A DNA stretch of 64,000 nucleotides from Candidatus Aminicenantota bacterium (GTDB lineage: Bacteria; Acidobacteriota; Aminicenantia; Aminicenantales; Aminicenantaceae), in the NCBI GenBank assembly GCA_016927475.1, contig JAFGMO010000047.1, forward strand, positions 1 to 64,000, written 5' to 3'. Below, piece by piece: positions 45,308-53,830 of the stretch. The first letter of the stretch is position 1. Every line of letters begins with the position of its first letter. Below the pieces are notes generated by a model. The model made no database searches. It was given only the letters and a program-made list of their open reading frames with translations, and was not told the DNA's origin. A program made the position numbers and the translations under genes.

Positions 45308-46558
45308 TCAGCGGCGTTCCCGCAAGATCATACTCAGCTCTTGACTTCTACCGTCCCGGACGACTGTCAGCCGGACGTTGTCCCCGACTCTTTTGCTCAA
45401 TAGCTGAAGTTTGACATCACCCACGTTCTTCAGGACAACACCGTCGACAGCCAAAACGACATCTTCCGGCCGCAGACCGGCTTCCCAGGCCGGGCTCTTT
45501 TTCTCCACATAGACAACGATAAATCCTTCCACCTTGTCCAAACCCAGTAAGCGGGCCGTTCGGTTGGTGACTTCCCGAAGCTGAAAACCGAACCAGACTG
45601 CCCGAACCCGGCCGTAGCGTTCGACATCATTCAGGACCAGCTTACACTTGTTGATGGGAATGGCAAAACCTATACCCAGCGACCCTCCGGACTTGGTGAC
45701 GATAAAGGTGTTGATGCCGATGACTTTTCCTTCGGCCGAAACCAAGGGGCCTCCGGAATTTCCCGGATTGATGGCGGCATCGGTCTGAATCATATCCTGG
45801 TAGATATGCTCATCTTCATTGGCCGGACTGAAAGAGCGGTTAACGGCGCTGACGACTCCGACGGTCACCGTGGGCTGGGGATCTTTCAGGACATTACCGA
45901 AAGGATTTCCGATTGCTATCGCCCACTCTCCAATGATCAGATTGTCGGAATCCCCCAGCTCGGCATAGGGAAGGTTGTTTTCTCTAATCTTGAGGACGGC
46001 GATGTCCGTATAGGGATCCGAGCCGAGAAGCTCGCCCTTGTACTGGCGGCCATCGCTGAGGGTCAGGAAAAATTCTTCTCCTTTGTCGACGACATGGTGG
46101 TTGGTAAGGACATAACCGTCCGGACTTATAATGATGCCGCTTCCCAGGCGGGGAATTGTCTGGCGGTATTGACGCGACGGATAGAGGTCCCGGAAAAAGG
46201 AATCAAAAAAATCATCATAAAAAGGCCGCAACTCCCGGTAGGTTTGCGTGATCGTCGCCCCGACACTGACCACGGCAGGCCCCACTTTTTGAGCGGCCTG
46301 AACGATGGCATTACGCCTGGATACGCTGACCTCTTCCTGAACCTGCGAAGAGGAAAAAGAGGAAGAAGGAGCGGAAGACGAAACGGGCTGAACCGCTTGA
46401 GTATTGACGGTATCTAATGAAGGCTGCGAAACAGGTTCGGAAGATCCCGTAAAGAAAATTTTATAGATAAGCAGTCCCAACGCCAAACCAATAACAAGGC
46501 TAAGAAAAAAAGACAGAAACTTACTTCCCGATTTCATGTTTTCTTTAGAATTGTTCAT
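45308..46558 (-). CDS. HtrA/DegP-family periplasmic serine protease with PDZ domain
   Basis: A 416-residue protease: N-terminal membrane anchor (about 14-36), Ser/Pro-rich linker, trypsin-like domain with triad H155 (in TNHHVV), D185 (in DPYTDIAV) and S268 (in NPGNSGGPL), then a single PDZ domain (about 320-412; AGLRPEDVVLAVDG). One PDZ and a membrane anchor make it DegS-like in build, though general DegQ-type function is possible. It acts in envelope protein quality control. It is 72 bases downstream of valS on the same strand and has its own promoter at 46579-46607 on the minus strand. Confidence 0.9.
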   Translation of the reverse strand: MNNSKENMKSGSKFLSFFLSLVIGLALGLLIYKIFFTGSSEPVSQPSLDTVNTQAVQPVSSSAPSSSFSSSQVQEEVSVSRRNAIVQAAQKVGPAVVSVGATITQTYRELRPFYDDFFDSFFRDLYPSRQYRQTIPRLGSGIIISPDGYVLTNHHVVDKGEEFFLTLSDGRQYKGELLGSDPYTDIAVLKIRENNLPYAELGDSDNLIIGEWAIAIGNPFGNVLKDPQPTVTVGVVSAVNRSFSPANEDEHIYQDMIQTDAAINPGNSGGPLVSAEGKVIGINTFIVTKSGGSLGIGFAIPINKCKLVLNDVERYGRVRAVWFGFQLREVTNRTARLLGLDKVEGFIVVYVEKKSPAWEAGLRPEDVVLAVDGVVLKNVGDVKLQLLSKRVGDNVRLTVVRDGRSQELSMILRERR

Positions 46559-46578
46559 TCTCGATTCTCCTCGTTATT

Positions 46579-46607
46579 ATAATGAAAAGGCAAATCAGAA
46601 CTGTCAA
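46579..46607 (-). promoter_or_regulatory. Promoter of the HtrA-family protease gene
   Basis: On the minus strand, TTGACA (46602-46607), a 17-base spacer and CATTAT (46579-46584, four of six consensus). It lies about 20 bases before the start codon's upstream region, and ACGAGGAG follows as the ribosome site. Confidence 0.5.
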
Positions 46608-46746
46608 GTCTAACATTCAGGATGTAAGCTTCCTTATTTTTAAAAAACGGAAAACAGCCAGGTCGATTTAGTAACCATGAAAGAAGGCGGACTGGAATAC
46701 CCATTTACAGGACCGCATCTCTCTTCTTAGCCGTTATTTTAAATCA

Positions 46747-49146
46747 TTATTCATACTTCAGGCTTTGGGCGGGATTGGTTAAAGATGATTTAACCACCTG
46801 AGAGCTCACGGTTAAAACAGCGATAACCAGGGCGGCCGTCCCGCTGACCAAAAAAATCCAGATGGGAAGGGAAGTCCGGAAGGCGAAACCATGGAGCCAG
46901 CGGTTCATGATCCAGTAGCCCAGGGGCCAGGCGATCACATTGGCTATCATCACCCATTTGATGAAACGGCCGGTAAGAAGCCACATGATATGTGACAGCG
47001 GCGCTCCCAGTATTTTACGGATGCCGATCTCTTTGGTCCGCTGCTCTGCCATAAAAGCGGCCAAACCAAAGAGGCCCAGGCAGGAGACAAAAATCGCCAG
47101 ACAGGAAAAGAGGGTGACGATCCTTCCGGCACGGTTGTCGTTCTGATAGAGGCTGTCGACCTTTTCATCCAGGAAGCTGAACTCAAAGGGAAGTCCGGCC
47201 GACACAGACTCCCAAGTTTTTCGCAGATAAGAGAGTACGGAGGAGGTGTCTTGCGAGTTTATCTTCACAAGCAGAAAGGGTTTCCGCGTGGAATCGATAG
47301 CCTCGGTTAGAAGGTAGCCCATGGCCCTGACATCCCGGTGGAGGGGCTCGAAGTGAAAATTATCAATAATCCCGATGATGGTCAGATTCTTTCGAGTCCA
47401 CCAGATCCGCAGCTTTTTCCCGACCGGCTCGGGAATCCCGAAATATTCAGCGGCCTTTTTGTTAATGACCACGGCCTCCTTGTCGGAAGGGATCTCCCGG
47501 GACATAAAGCGGCCTTCTATCATTCGAATATTCAGGGTTTCGGCAAAATCCTGGTCACAGGTCAAAAAATTCATATTTAGAGGACGCTGCCGGTCCACAC
47601 CCTCCACGCCGATCCCCCAGTTCGGTGTGCCGCGTCCGGGAATCGACCGGACAGCCGTCACTCCGGTAACCTCAGAACTTTGCTTCAACTTCTGTGAATA
47701 GGCCTCCAACCGGCCCTCCAGGGTATCGGCATTGTGAATAACCACGACATGTTCTTTATCGAAGCCCAATCGCTTATTCTTGATATAATCCAGCTGACGA
47801 AAGATAACCAGGGACCCGATAATGAGCAGGACAGACATGGTAAATTGGAATACAACCAATCCGTTGCGCAGCGAGAGCATTCCATGCCCTTTCCTTGAAA
47901 AGGATGATCCCTTAAGAACATCGGTCAGTTTAAAAGAGGACAGGAAAAGGGCCGGATAAAGGCCGGCCAGGATACCCATCAGCAGAGACAGGGCCAGGAG
48001 CCCGGGAAAAACAAAGGGATTTTTAAAATAAGAAAGGCTCAGGATTTTCCCTGTCAGGCTGCGGTAGAGGGGAAGAGTGGTCAGGATCAAAATAACGGCG
48101 AAAACCAGAGCTATCAAGCTCATCAGGACGGATTCGCCCAAAAACTGCTGTATAAGATGCCTTCGCAGCGATCCGACGACCTTGCGCAATCCTACCTCTT
48201 TGGCGCGGCGGGCGGAACGGGCTGTGGCCAGGTTGACAAAATTGATACCGGCAATAAGGAGAACGAGAACGGCCACAACAGAGAATATTCTGATATAGGT
48301 TACGCTCCCGTTGGGTTGGTTGCCCGTCACCAGGTCAGAGTGAAGGTGAATGCGAGTGATGGGTTCCAGGGTCCAGACCCAGGGGATATGCTCGCTCCCT
48401 CCTTCGCAATATAGCTTGTCGATCTCAACAAGTTTTTCCTCCATAAGCTCTTCCGTCACGCCTTTCTGAAGAGTGACATAGGTTGTATAGTTATTCCATG
48501 TCCAACCCAGGCTTGGTTGCGGGTAAATGGTTTTCATGGAAATAAGAATGTCAAACCGGAAATGTGAGTTTTCAGGAATATCTTCCATCACACCCGTAAC
48601 CTTGAATAATACTTTCTTACCCAGGGCCTGCATCTCGATTGTTTTTCCCAATGGATCTTCATGTCTGAAATATTTTTGAGTCAGTGACCGGGTCAAAACC
48701 AGCGCATTGGGTTCCTTGAGTGAAATCTCAGGACTTCCCTTGATAAGGGGGAAGCTGAAGACATCAAAAAATGACGGTTCCGCGCAGAAGACATCTGTTT
48801 CCTTGAACACGATATCCTGATTTCTAATGATCACATCGCCCAGAGGACCCGTGATCTGGGTGACGGCCTCGACCTGGGGATATTTATCCCGGATGGTCTG
48901 GGCCAAGATGAAGGGTGTTCCCAACTGGTGGATACGGGATTCTCCTTTGTTCGACCAGTCGGCCGTGATCCGGTAGGTGCGCTCAGCCTTCTCGTGAAAT
49001 TTGTCATAACTTTGCTCATTGGCCGTATACAGAAAAATCAAGACACTGGCCGCTATTCCGACAGCCAATCCCAGAATATTGACAAAGGTATAACCTTGAT
49101 GTTTGCGCAGATTCCTAACGGCAACCTTCAAATAGTTTTTAATCAA
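46747..49146 (-). CDS. MacB-type ABC transporter permease (no prefix domain)
   Basis: About 800 residues of two FtsX/MacB_PCD modules. N-terminal KNYLKVAVRNLRKHQGYTFVNILGLAVGI is a standard opening; the second module ends with MAEQRTKEIGIRKILGAPLSH and a final transmembrane pair. I chose TTG 49146: the only good ribosome site, GGAGGG, ends 6 bases before it and would lie inside the coding part if the TTG at 49164 were used. No ATPase gene is adjacent. It resembles the permease at 12287-14896 but lacks the prefix domain. Cargo unknown. Confidence 0.82.
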   Translation of the reverse strand: MIKNYLKVAVRNLRKHQGYTFVNILGLAVGIAASVLIFLYTANEQSYDKFHEKAERTYRITADWSNKGESRIHQLGTPFILAQTIRDKYPQVEAVTQITGPLGDVIIRNQDIVFKETDVFCAEPSFFDVFSFPLIKGSPEISLKEPNALVLTRSLTQKYFRHEDPLGKTIEMQALGKKVLFKVTGVMEDIPENSHFRFDILISMKTIYPQPSLGWTWNNYTTYVTLQKGVTEELMEEKLVEIDKLYCEGGSEHIPWVWTLEPITRIHLHSDLVTGNQPNGSVTYIRIFSVVAVLVLLIAGINFVNLATARSARRAKEVGLRKVVGSLRRHLIQQFLGESVLMSLIALVFAVILILTTLPLYRSLTGKILSLSYFKNPFVFPGLLALSLLMGILAGLYPALFLSSFKLTDVLKGSSFSRKGHGMLSLRNGLVVFQFTMSVLLIIGSLVIFRQLDYIKNKRLGFDKEHVVVIHNADTLEGRLEAYSQKLKQSSEVTGVTAVRSIPGRGTPNWGIGVEGVDRQRPLNMNFLTCDQDFAETLNIRMIEGRFMSREIPSDKEAVVINKKAAEYFGIPEPVGKKLRIWWTRKNLTIIGIIDNFHFEPLHRDVRAMGYLLTEAIDSTRKPFLLVKINSQDTSSVLSYLRKTWESVSAGLPFEFSFLDEKVDSLYQNDNRAGRIVTLFSCLAIFVSCLGLFGLAAFMAEQRTKEIGIRKILGAPLSHIMWLLTGRFIKWVMIANVIAWPLGYWIMNRWLHGFAFRTSLPIWIFLVSGTAALVIAVLTVSSQVVKSSLTNPAQSLKYE

Positions 49147-49302
49147 AGCTTCCCTCCTGGGCAAACATTAAAAAAATCCGGACAAGTCTTGCTTCATTTT
49201 TTCCCTGGTTATATAGGAAAAGACCTGGGCAGAATTGTCATATTGGTATAGACGGAATCAATCATCAAAAGGTTTCTGGAATCAGGTTTCTGCTTGACCC
49301 AT

Positions 49303-49656
49303 TCAGGAAGACAGCCATTCCACAGCCGCATCCGTATCGGTGAAAAAACGCACCTGGTTTTGCTTGTTGCACTCATACATAAATTCTTCAAAACGCTTAT
49401 TTTTCTTTTCACCGGAGTCCAAAACGACCGCTGCCCTGGCGTGATACACGGCAATCTTTTGAAAAACAGCTCCGGCAAGCCCGGTTTTTAAGTTAAATAA
49501 ATCCGCGGGAAAATTACTTTCATAAAACAGGAAACGATTGGTATCGTGTTCATAGCTTAGACCAAATAGGTCTACAATATCCCTCTCTGATGAAACGATG
49601 ATGTTTCCCGGAGTCCCTTCCAGATAGGTTTTGCCGTTTGCCTTTTTCGCCATCAT
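49303..49656 (-). CDS. DUF4180 protein
   Basis: A 117-residue cytosolic protein. The features match DUF4180: start region GNIIVSSERDIVDLFG, central LFYESNFPADLFNLKTGLAGAVFQKIAVYHARAAVV, and end RFFTDTDAAVEWL. The fold is probably STAS-like alpha/beta. It begins five bases after icmF ends and is therefore the last gene of the TetR-icmF unit. Function unknown. The placement may mean a role in mutase assembly or regulation, or chance. Confidence 0.75.
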   Translation of the reverse strand: MMAKKANGKTYLEGTPGNIIVSSERDIVDLFGLSYEHDTNRFLFYESNFPADLFNLKTGLAGAVFQKIAVYHARAAVVLDSGEKKNKRFEEFMYECNKQNQVRFFTDTDAAVEWLSS

Positions 49657-49661
49657 TTCTT

Positions 49662-52600
49662 TTACATGTTGCGGCGGTACTGACCGCCGACCTCAAACAG
49701 CGCCTGAGTGATCTGGCCGAGGGAACAGGTGCGGACCGTGTTCATCAGTTCGGCGAAAATATTCCCGCCGGAAAGAACAACCTCTTGAAGTTTTTTCAGG
49801 GCTTTCGGGGCTTCTTTGGCATGCTCCTTGTGGAAGGCGGCCAGCCTCTTTATCTGGGATTCCTTTTCCTCTTCGGTCGACCGGGCCAAGGGAATGCAGA
49901 GGTTGCCTTCCGTGGATTCGGTCCCATCAAAATCGGCTTCCGGACTGCGGAACACATTGACCCCGATGATGGGATATTTCCCTTCATGTTTCAGGATTTC
50001 ATAATGGATCGATTCGTCCTGAATTTTATTTCTCTGGTAGCCCCTCTCCATGGCGCCCAGCACACCCCCACGTTCGCTGATCCTGTCGAATTCCATAAGA
50101 ACGGCTTCTTCGACAAGCCGGGTCAGCTCTTCGACGATAAAACTTCCCTGGTTGGGATTTTCATTCTTAGCCAGACCCCATTCCCGGTTGATGATGAGCT
50201 GGATAGCCAGGGCTCTTCGGACCGATTCAGGCGTGGGCGTGGTTATGGCCTCATCGTAGGCATTGGTGTGAAGACTATTGCAGTTGTCATAGACAGCGCA
50301 TAAAGCCTGAAGCGTCGTCCTTATATCATTGAATTGAATCTCCTGACTGTGAAGGGAACGTCCGGAAGTCTGGATATGATATTTCAGCATTTGGGCGCGG
50401 GGAGGGGCTTTATACTTTTCCCTCATAGCCACGGCCCAGATGCGCCGGGCCACTCTTCCCAGGACCGTGTACTCGGGTTCCATGCCGTTGGAGAAGAAAA
50501 AGGAAAGATTGGGCCCGAAACTTTCAATGGGCATCCCGCGGGAAAGATAATACTCGACATAGGTGAATCCATTGGACAGGGTGAGAGCCAACTGGGTGAT
50601 GGGATTGGCGCCCGCCTCGGCGATGTGGTATCCGGAGATGGAAACCGAGTAAAAATTACGCACGTTGTTCTCAACGAAATATTCCTGAATATCTCCCATC
50701 ATTTTCAGGGCAAAATCGATAGAAAAAATGCAGGTGTTCTGACCCTGGTCCTCCTTGAGAATATCAGCCTGGACCGTTCCCCGGCTCTGGGACAGAACGT
50801 GAGCCTTTATCTTTTCGTACTCGTCGGGAGTGGGAGATTTACCTGTTTCATATTTAAACTTTTCGACTTTCTGATCGATGGCGGCGGTTAGAAACATGGC
50901 CAAAATCATGGGAGCGGGCCCGTTGATGGTCATCGAAACCGAAGTCTGAGGGGAACTCAGGTCAAAACTATCGTAGAGTACTTTGACGTCATCCAGTGTG
51001 CATATGCTGACTCCGGAATTCCCCACTTTACCGTATATATCAGGCCTGCGGCCCGGATCGAAACCGTAAAGAGTGACGGAATCAAAGGCCGTCGATAAAC
51101 GTTTCGCCTCATAGGCTTCGGACAGAAGCTTGAAACGCCTGTTTGTCCGGGCAGGATTTCCTTCTCCGGCGAACATCCGGGTGGGATCTTCCCCCACCCT
51201 TTTCAAAGGAAATACCCCGGCCGTAAACGGAAAATAACCAGGAAGATTTTCCTCGCGCATCCAGCGGTATATTTCCCCAGGGTCCTCAAACCTTGGCAGG
51301 GATATCTTGGGAATTCTCTGCCGGGAGAGGGATTCGATAAACAAAGGCCTCCGTATTTCCCGGTCCCTGACCTTGTAAGCAAGCTCATCTCCGGAATAGT
51401 CTTTTTTAAGGCGTTCCCATTCTTTAAGAACTTCCTGCGTGTTTTCGTCAATATCCGTTTCTGCCGCCGTGACTTCATCCCTAAACCTTTTTAAAAGTTC
51501 CTTCGAAGTTTTTTCCCCTTCTTTTTCCTTCAGGACGCCGGCTGCTTCACGAAGATGCCAGGCACGGCGAACAGCGGCAGCCTGTTCCGCCGTTTTGCGG
51601 TGATAGTCACGAACGGTTTCTGCGATTTCGGCCAGGTAACGTGTCCGTTCAGGAGGGATGACGATGGTTTTGGAGCTGGATGTTTTTACCGTTGCTTCGG
51701 GAAGTTTCGAAGGGAAGGAAACTCCGGTTTTTTCTTCGACGCTTCTCAGGATGGCCTTATACAGGGCCGTCACACCGTCGTCGTTGAACCTGGAGGCAAT
51801 GGTCCCGAAAACGGGCATGTCTTCAAGCGGTTTGTCAAATAAGTCCCTGTTGCGCTGTACCTGCTTACTGACATCCCTTACAGCATCCTCACCGCCCCTT
51901 TTCTCGAATTTATTGATGACAACCAAATCCGCATAGTCAAGCATATCAATTTTTTCAAGCTGGGAAGCGGCCCCGAATTCACTGGTCATGACATAAAGGG
52001 AAACATCGGCCAGGTCGATGATGTTGGAATCCCCCTGGCCGATACCCGCCGTTTCGACGAATATCATGTCAAACCCGGCTGCCTTCAGGATGGAGATGCA
52101 ATCGGGAAGAGCACGGGAAACTTCACGTCCCGAAGTCCGGGTGGCTAAAGAACGAAGGTAAACCCGGGGATTGAAGATGGAGTTCATGCGAATCCTGTCT
52201 CCCAAAAGCGCTCCGCCGCTCTTTCTTCGTGAAGGATCACAGCAAACAACGGCTACATGTACCTTTTTCAGGTCATGAAGGATTCGCAGGACCAATTCAT
52301 CCAACAGCGAAGACTTTCCCGCACCGCCCGTTCCGGTGACGCCGACAACGGGGATCTTTTTTTTCTCCGCCTTTTGATCAATCTCCTTTCTTATATGAAC
52401 ATGCCTCCCCGGCTTGAAGCCGTCCGGTCCTTCTGCGGAGGTAATGAAGCGGGCCACCATTCCTTTATCATCGGAATTCAGTTTTTCAACATTCAAAGGA
52501 TTATTTTCCCAAAGGATAAAGTCCATCTTCTCCATCATATGATTGATAATGCCCTGCAGTCCCCACTTCCTGCCGAATTCGGGGGAATATATCTTGGTTA

Positions 52601-52955
52601 CCCCATAGGCTTCTAATTCTTTGATCTCTTCCGGAATAATGACACCGCCTCCTCCTCCAAAAACCTTAATCCGGGAGGCCCATTTTTCCTTCAGCAGGTC
52701 GATCATGTATTTGAAAAATTCGATGTGTCCTCCCTGGTAACTGGAGACGGCTATACCCTGAACGTCTTCTTCGACGGCCGCACCGACGATTTCCTGGACC
52801 GACCGGTTGTGTCCCAGGTGGATGACTTCGGCCCCTGTGCTGAGCAGCATTCTGCGGATGATATTGATGGACGCATCATGGCCGTCAAAAAGAGATGTAG
52901 CCGTAACGACCCTTATGTGATTTTTCGGCTTATAAGGTTTGATATTATTTTGCAT
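49662..52955 (-). CDS. icmF: Fused isobutyryl-CoA mutase (IcmF)
   Basis: A 1097-residue fusion: B12-binding domain (about 12-145; base-off ligand H26 in SLFDGHDAS), a MeaB-like P-loop GTPase domain (about 200-420; [12 protein letters not shown] with K214, then [23 protein letters not shown]), a linker, and a C-terminal TIM-barrel mutase domain ([11 protein letters not shown]-type start, [22 protein letters not shown]). Length and order are those of IcmF. It interconverts isobutyryl-CoA and n-butyryl-CoA with adenosylcobalamin, with the GTPase acting as built-in chaperone. A GGGGG site precedes the ATG, 36 bases after the TetR gene. Some IcmF enzymes also act on pivalyl- or isovaleryl-CoA. Confidence 0.93.
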   Translation of the reverse strand: MQNNIKPYKPKNHIRVVTATSLFDGHDASINIIRRMLLSTGAEVIHLGHNRSVQEIVGAAVEEDVQGIAVSSYQGGHIEFFKYMIDLLKEKWASRIKVFGGGGGVIIPEEIKELEAYGVTKIYSPEFGRKWGLQGIINHMMEKMDFILWENNPLNVEKLNSDDKGMVARFITSAEGPDGFKPGRHVHIRKEIDQKAEKKKIPVVGVTGTGGAGKSSLLDELVLRILHDLKKVHVAVVCCDPSRRKSGGALLGDRIRMNSIFNPRVYLRSLATRTSGREVSRALPDCISILKAAGFDMIFVETAGIGQGDSNIIDLADVSLYVMTSEFGAASQLEKIDMLDYADLVVINKFEKRGGEDAVRDVSKQVQRNRDLFDKPLEDMPVFGTIASRFNDDGVTALYKAILRSVEEKTGVSFPSKLPEATVKTSSSKTIVIPPERTRYLAEIAETVRDYHRKTAEQAAAVRRAWHLREAAGVLKEKEGEKTSKELLKRFRDEVTAAETDIDENTQEVLKEWERLKKDYSGDELAYKVRDREIRRPLFIESLSRQRIPKISLPRFEDPGEIYRWMREENLPGYFPFTAGVFPLKRVGEDPTRMFAGEGNPARTNRRFKLLSEAYEAKRLSTAFDSVTLYGFDPGRRPDIYGKVGNSGVSICTLDDVKVLYDSFDLSSPQTSVSMTINGPAPMILAMFLTAAIDQKVEKFKYETGKSPTPDEYEKIKAHVLSQSRGTVQADILKEDQGQNTCIFSIDFALKMMGDIQEYFVENNVRNFYSVSISGYHIAEAGANPITQLALTLSNGFTYVEYYLSRGMPIESFGPNLSFFFSNGMEPEYTVLGRVARRIWAVAMREKYKAPPRAQMLKYHIQTSGRSLHSQEIQFNDIRTTLQALCAVYDNCNSLHTNAYDEAITTPTPESVRRALAIQLIINREWGLAKNENPNQGSFIVEELTRLVEEAVLMEFDRISERGGVLGAMERGYQRNKIQDESIHYEILKHEGKYPIIGVNVFRSPEADFDGTESTEGNLCIPLARSTEEEKESQIKRLAAFHKEHAKEAPKALKKLQEVVLSGGNIFAELMNTVRTCSLGQITQALFEVGGQYRRNM

Positions 52956-52991
52956 TATTGCCCCCTAATAAATAAGAATAAAGGGTAAAAC

Positions 52992-53642
52992 TCATGTTTG
53001 GGCCATCCCTTTGAGAATGAAACGCGTCTGCCGCCGCGTATACTCCTCGATGGAATAATGCCTGGATAAAAACCAGCGGCGAAAGGTCCACATATGTCCC
53101 AGAACCGTGATGTTGTGGGCCATAAGCTCGACTGAAGGATTTTCCTTACGGGGAACGACACCCTCAGTCATCAATCTCTTGATACAATCGATAAAAATAC
53201 CTGTTATCTTGACCTCGTTGTCCAGAACACGTTTTCTCCATGGAGGAGGAAGAGCGCGGCTCTCTTGATAAATAAGAAGAATATGGTTGCTCATTCGATG
53301 ACAAACAAGAAAATAACGGCGGATCATTTCCGCCAGAACGTCACGCCCGCCTCCGGCCTTCTCCATAGCCTGGCTCACTCCTCGCTCGACTTCGGCATGG
53401 ATGGCTTCACAGACAAGATAAAGAATGTCTTCTTTTGAGGCGACATACTCGTAGAGAAGGCCGATGGACATCCCCGAAGCCCCGGCAATTTCCCGGGTTG
53501 TGGTTTTATGAAATCCCTTCTCGATAAAAAGCCGGACCGCGGCATCCACGATCTGCCGTCTTCTCCGGTCAACCAACATACGGTCCTTGATTTGGGTGGG
53601 TATGACCGCGTCGGCGCCGGGATCGCTTTGGCTTCGGGTCAT
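52992..53642 (-). CDS. TetR/AcrR-family regulator of the icmF operon
   Basis: A 216-residue regulator with the TetR DNA-binding domain IVDAAVRLFIEKGFHKTTTREIAGASGMSIGLLYEYVASKEDIL (helix-turn-helix at TTTREIAGASGMSIGLLYEYV) and a helical ligand domain. AAGGA precedes the ATG by 8 bases. It is the first gene of the unit with icmF and DUF4180. Its own promoter carries a palindrome typical of TetR operators of fatty-acid or acyl-CoA regulators (GAGCGCTC core). An acyl-CoA ligand is a reasonable guess from context. Confidence 0.85.
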   Translation of the reverse strand: MTRSQSDPGADAVIPTQIKDRMLVDRRRRQIVDAAVRLFIEKGFHKTTTREIAGASGMSIGLLYEYVASKEDILYLVCEAIHAEVERGVSQAMEKAGGGRDVLAEMIRRYFLVCHRMSNHILLIYQESRALPPPWRKRVLDNEVKITGIFIDCIKRLMTEGVVPRKENPSVELMAHNITVLGHMWTFRRWFLSRHYSIEEYTRRQTRFILKGMAQT

Positions 53643-53659
53643 ATGATCATCCTTCTACG

Positions 53660-53679
53660 TTGAGTGAGCGCTCAATCAA
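53660..53679. promoter_or_regulatory. Predicted operator of the icmF TetR regulator
   Basis: A 20-base imperfect palindrome, TTGAGTGAGCGCTCAATCAA, with nine of ten positions paired around a GAGCGCTC centre. It lies just downstream of, and touching, the -10 box of the TetR-icmF promoter. Confidence 0.75.
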
Positions 53680-53707
53680 TCTACCAAACTCCACCTTAGC
53701 TTGTCAA
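53678..53707 (-). promoter_or_regulatory. Promoter of the TetR-icmF-DUF4180 operon
   Basis: On the minus strand, perfect TTGACA (53702-53707), an 18-base spacer and TAGATT (53678-53683, four of six consensus). The predicted operator overlaps its downstream edge, so repression by blocking RNA polymerase is expected. Confidence 0.55.
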
Positions 53708-53830
53708 GTGATGTTTTTTGAACAAAATAAAGTAAACAATTTTATCCTTTTCTTCGTTTATATGAAGTGGCCATCATTTTATCAGACAAAAAATTAACCC
53801 GGGTTTTCATCCTGAGTTAAGGAAATATGG

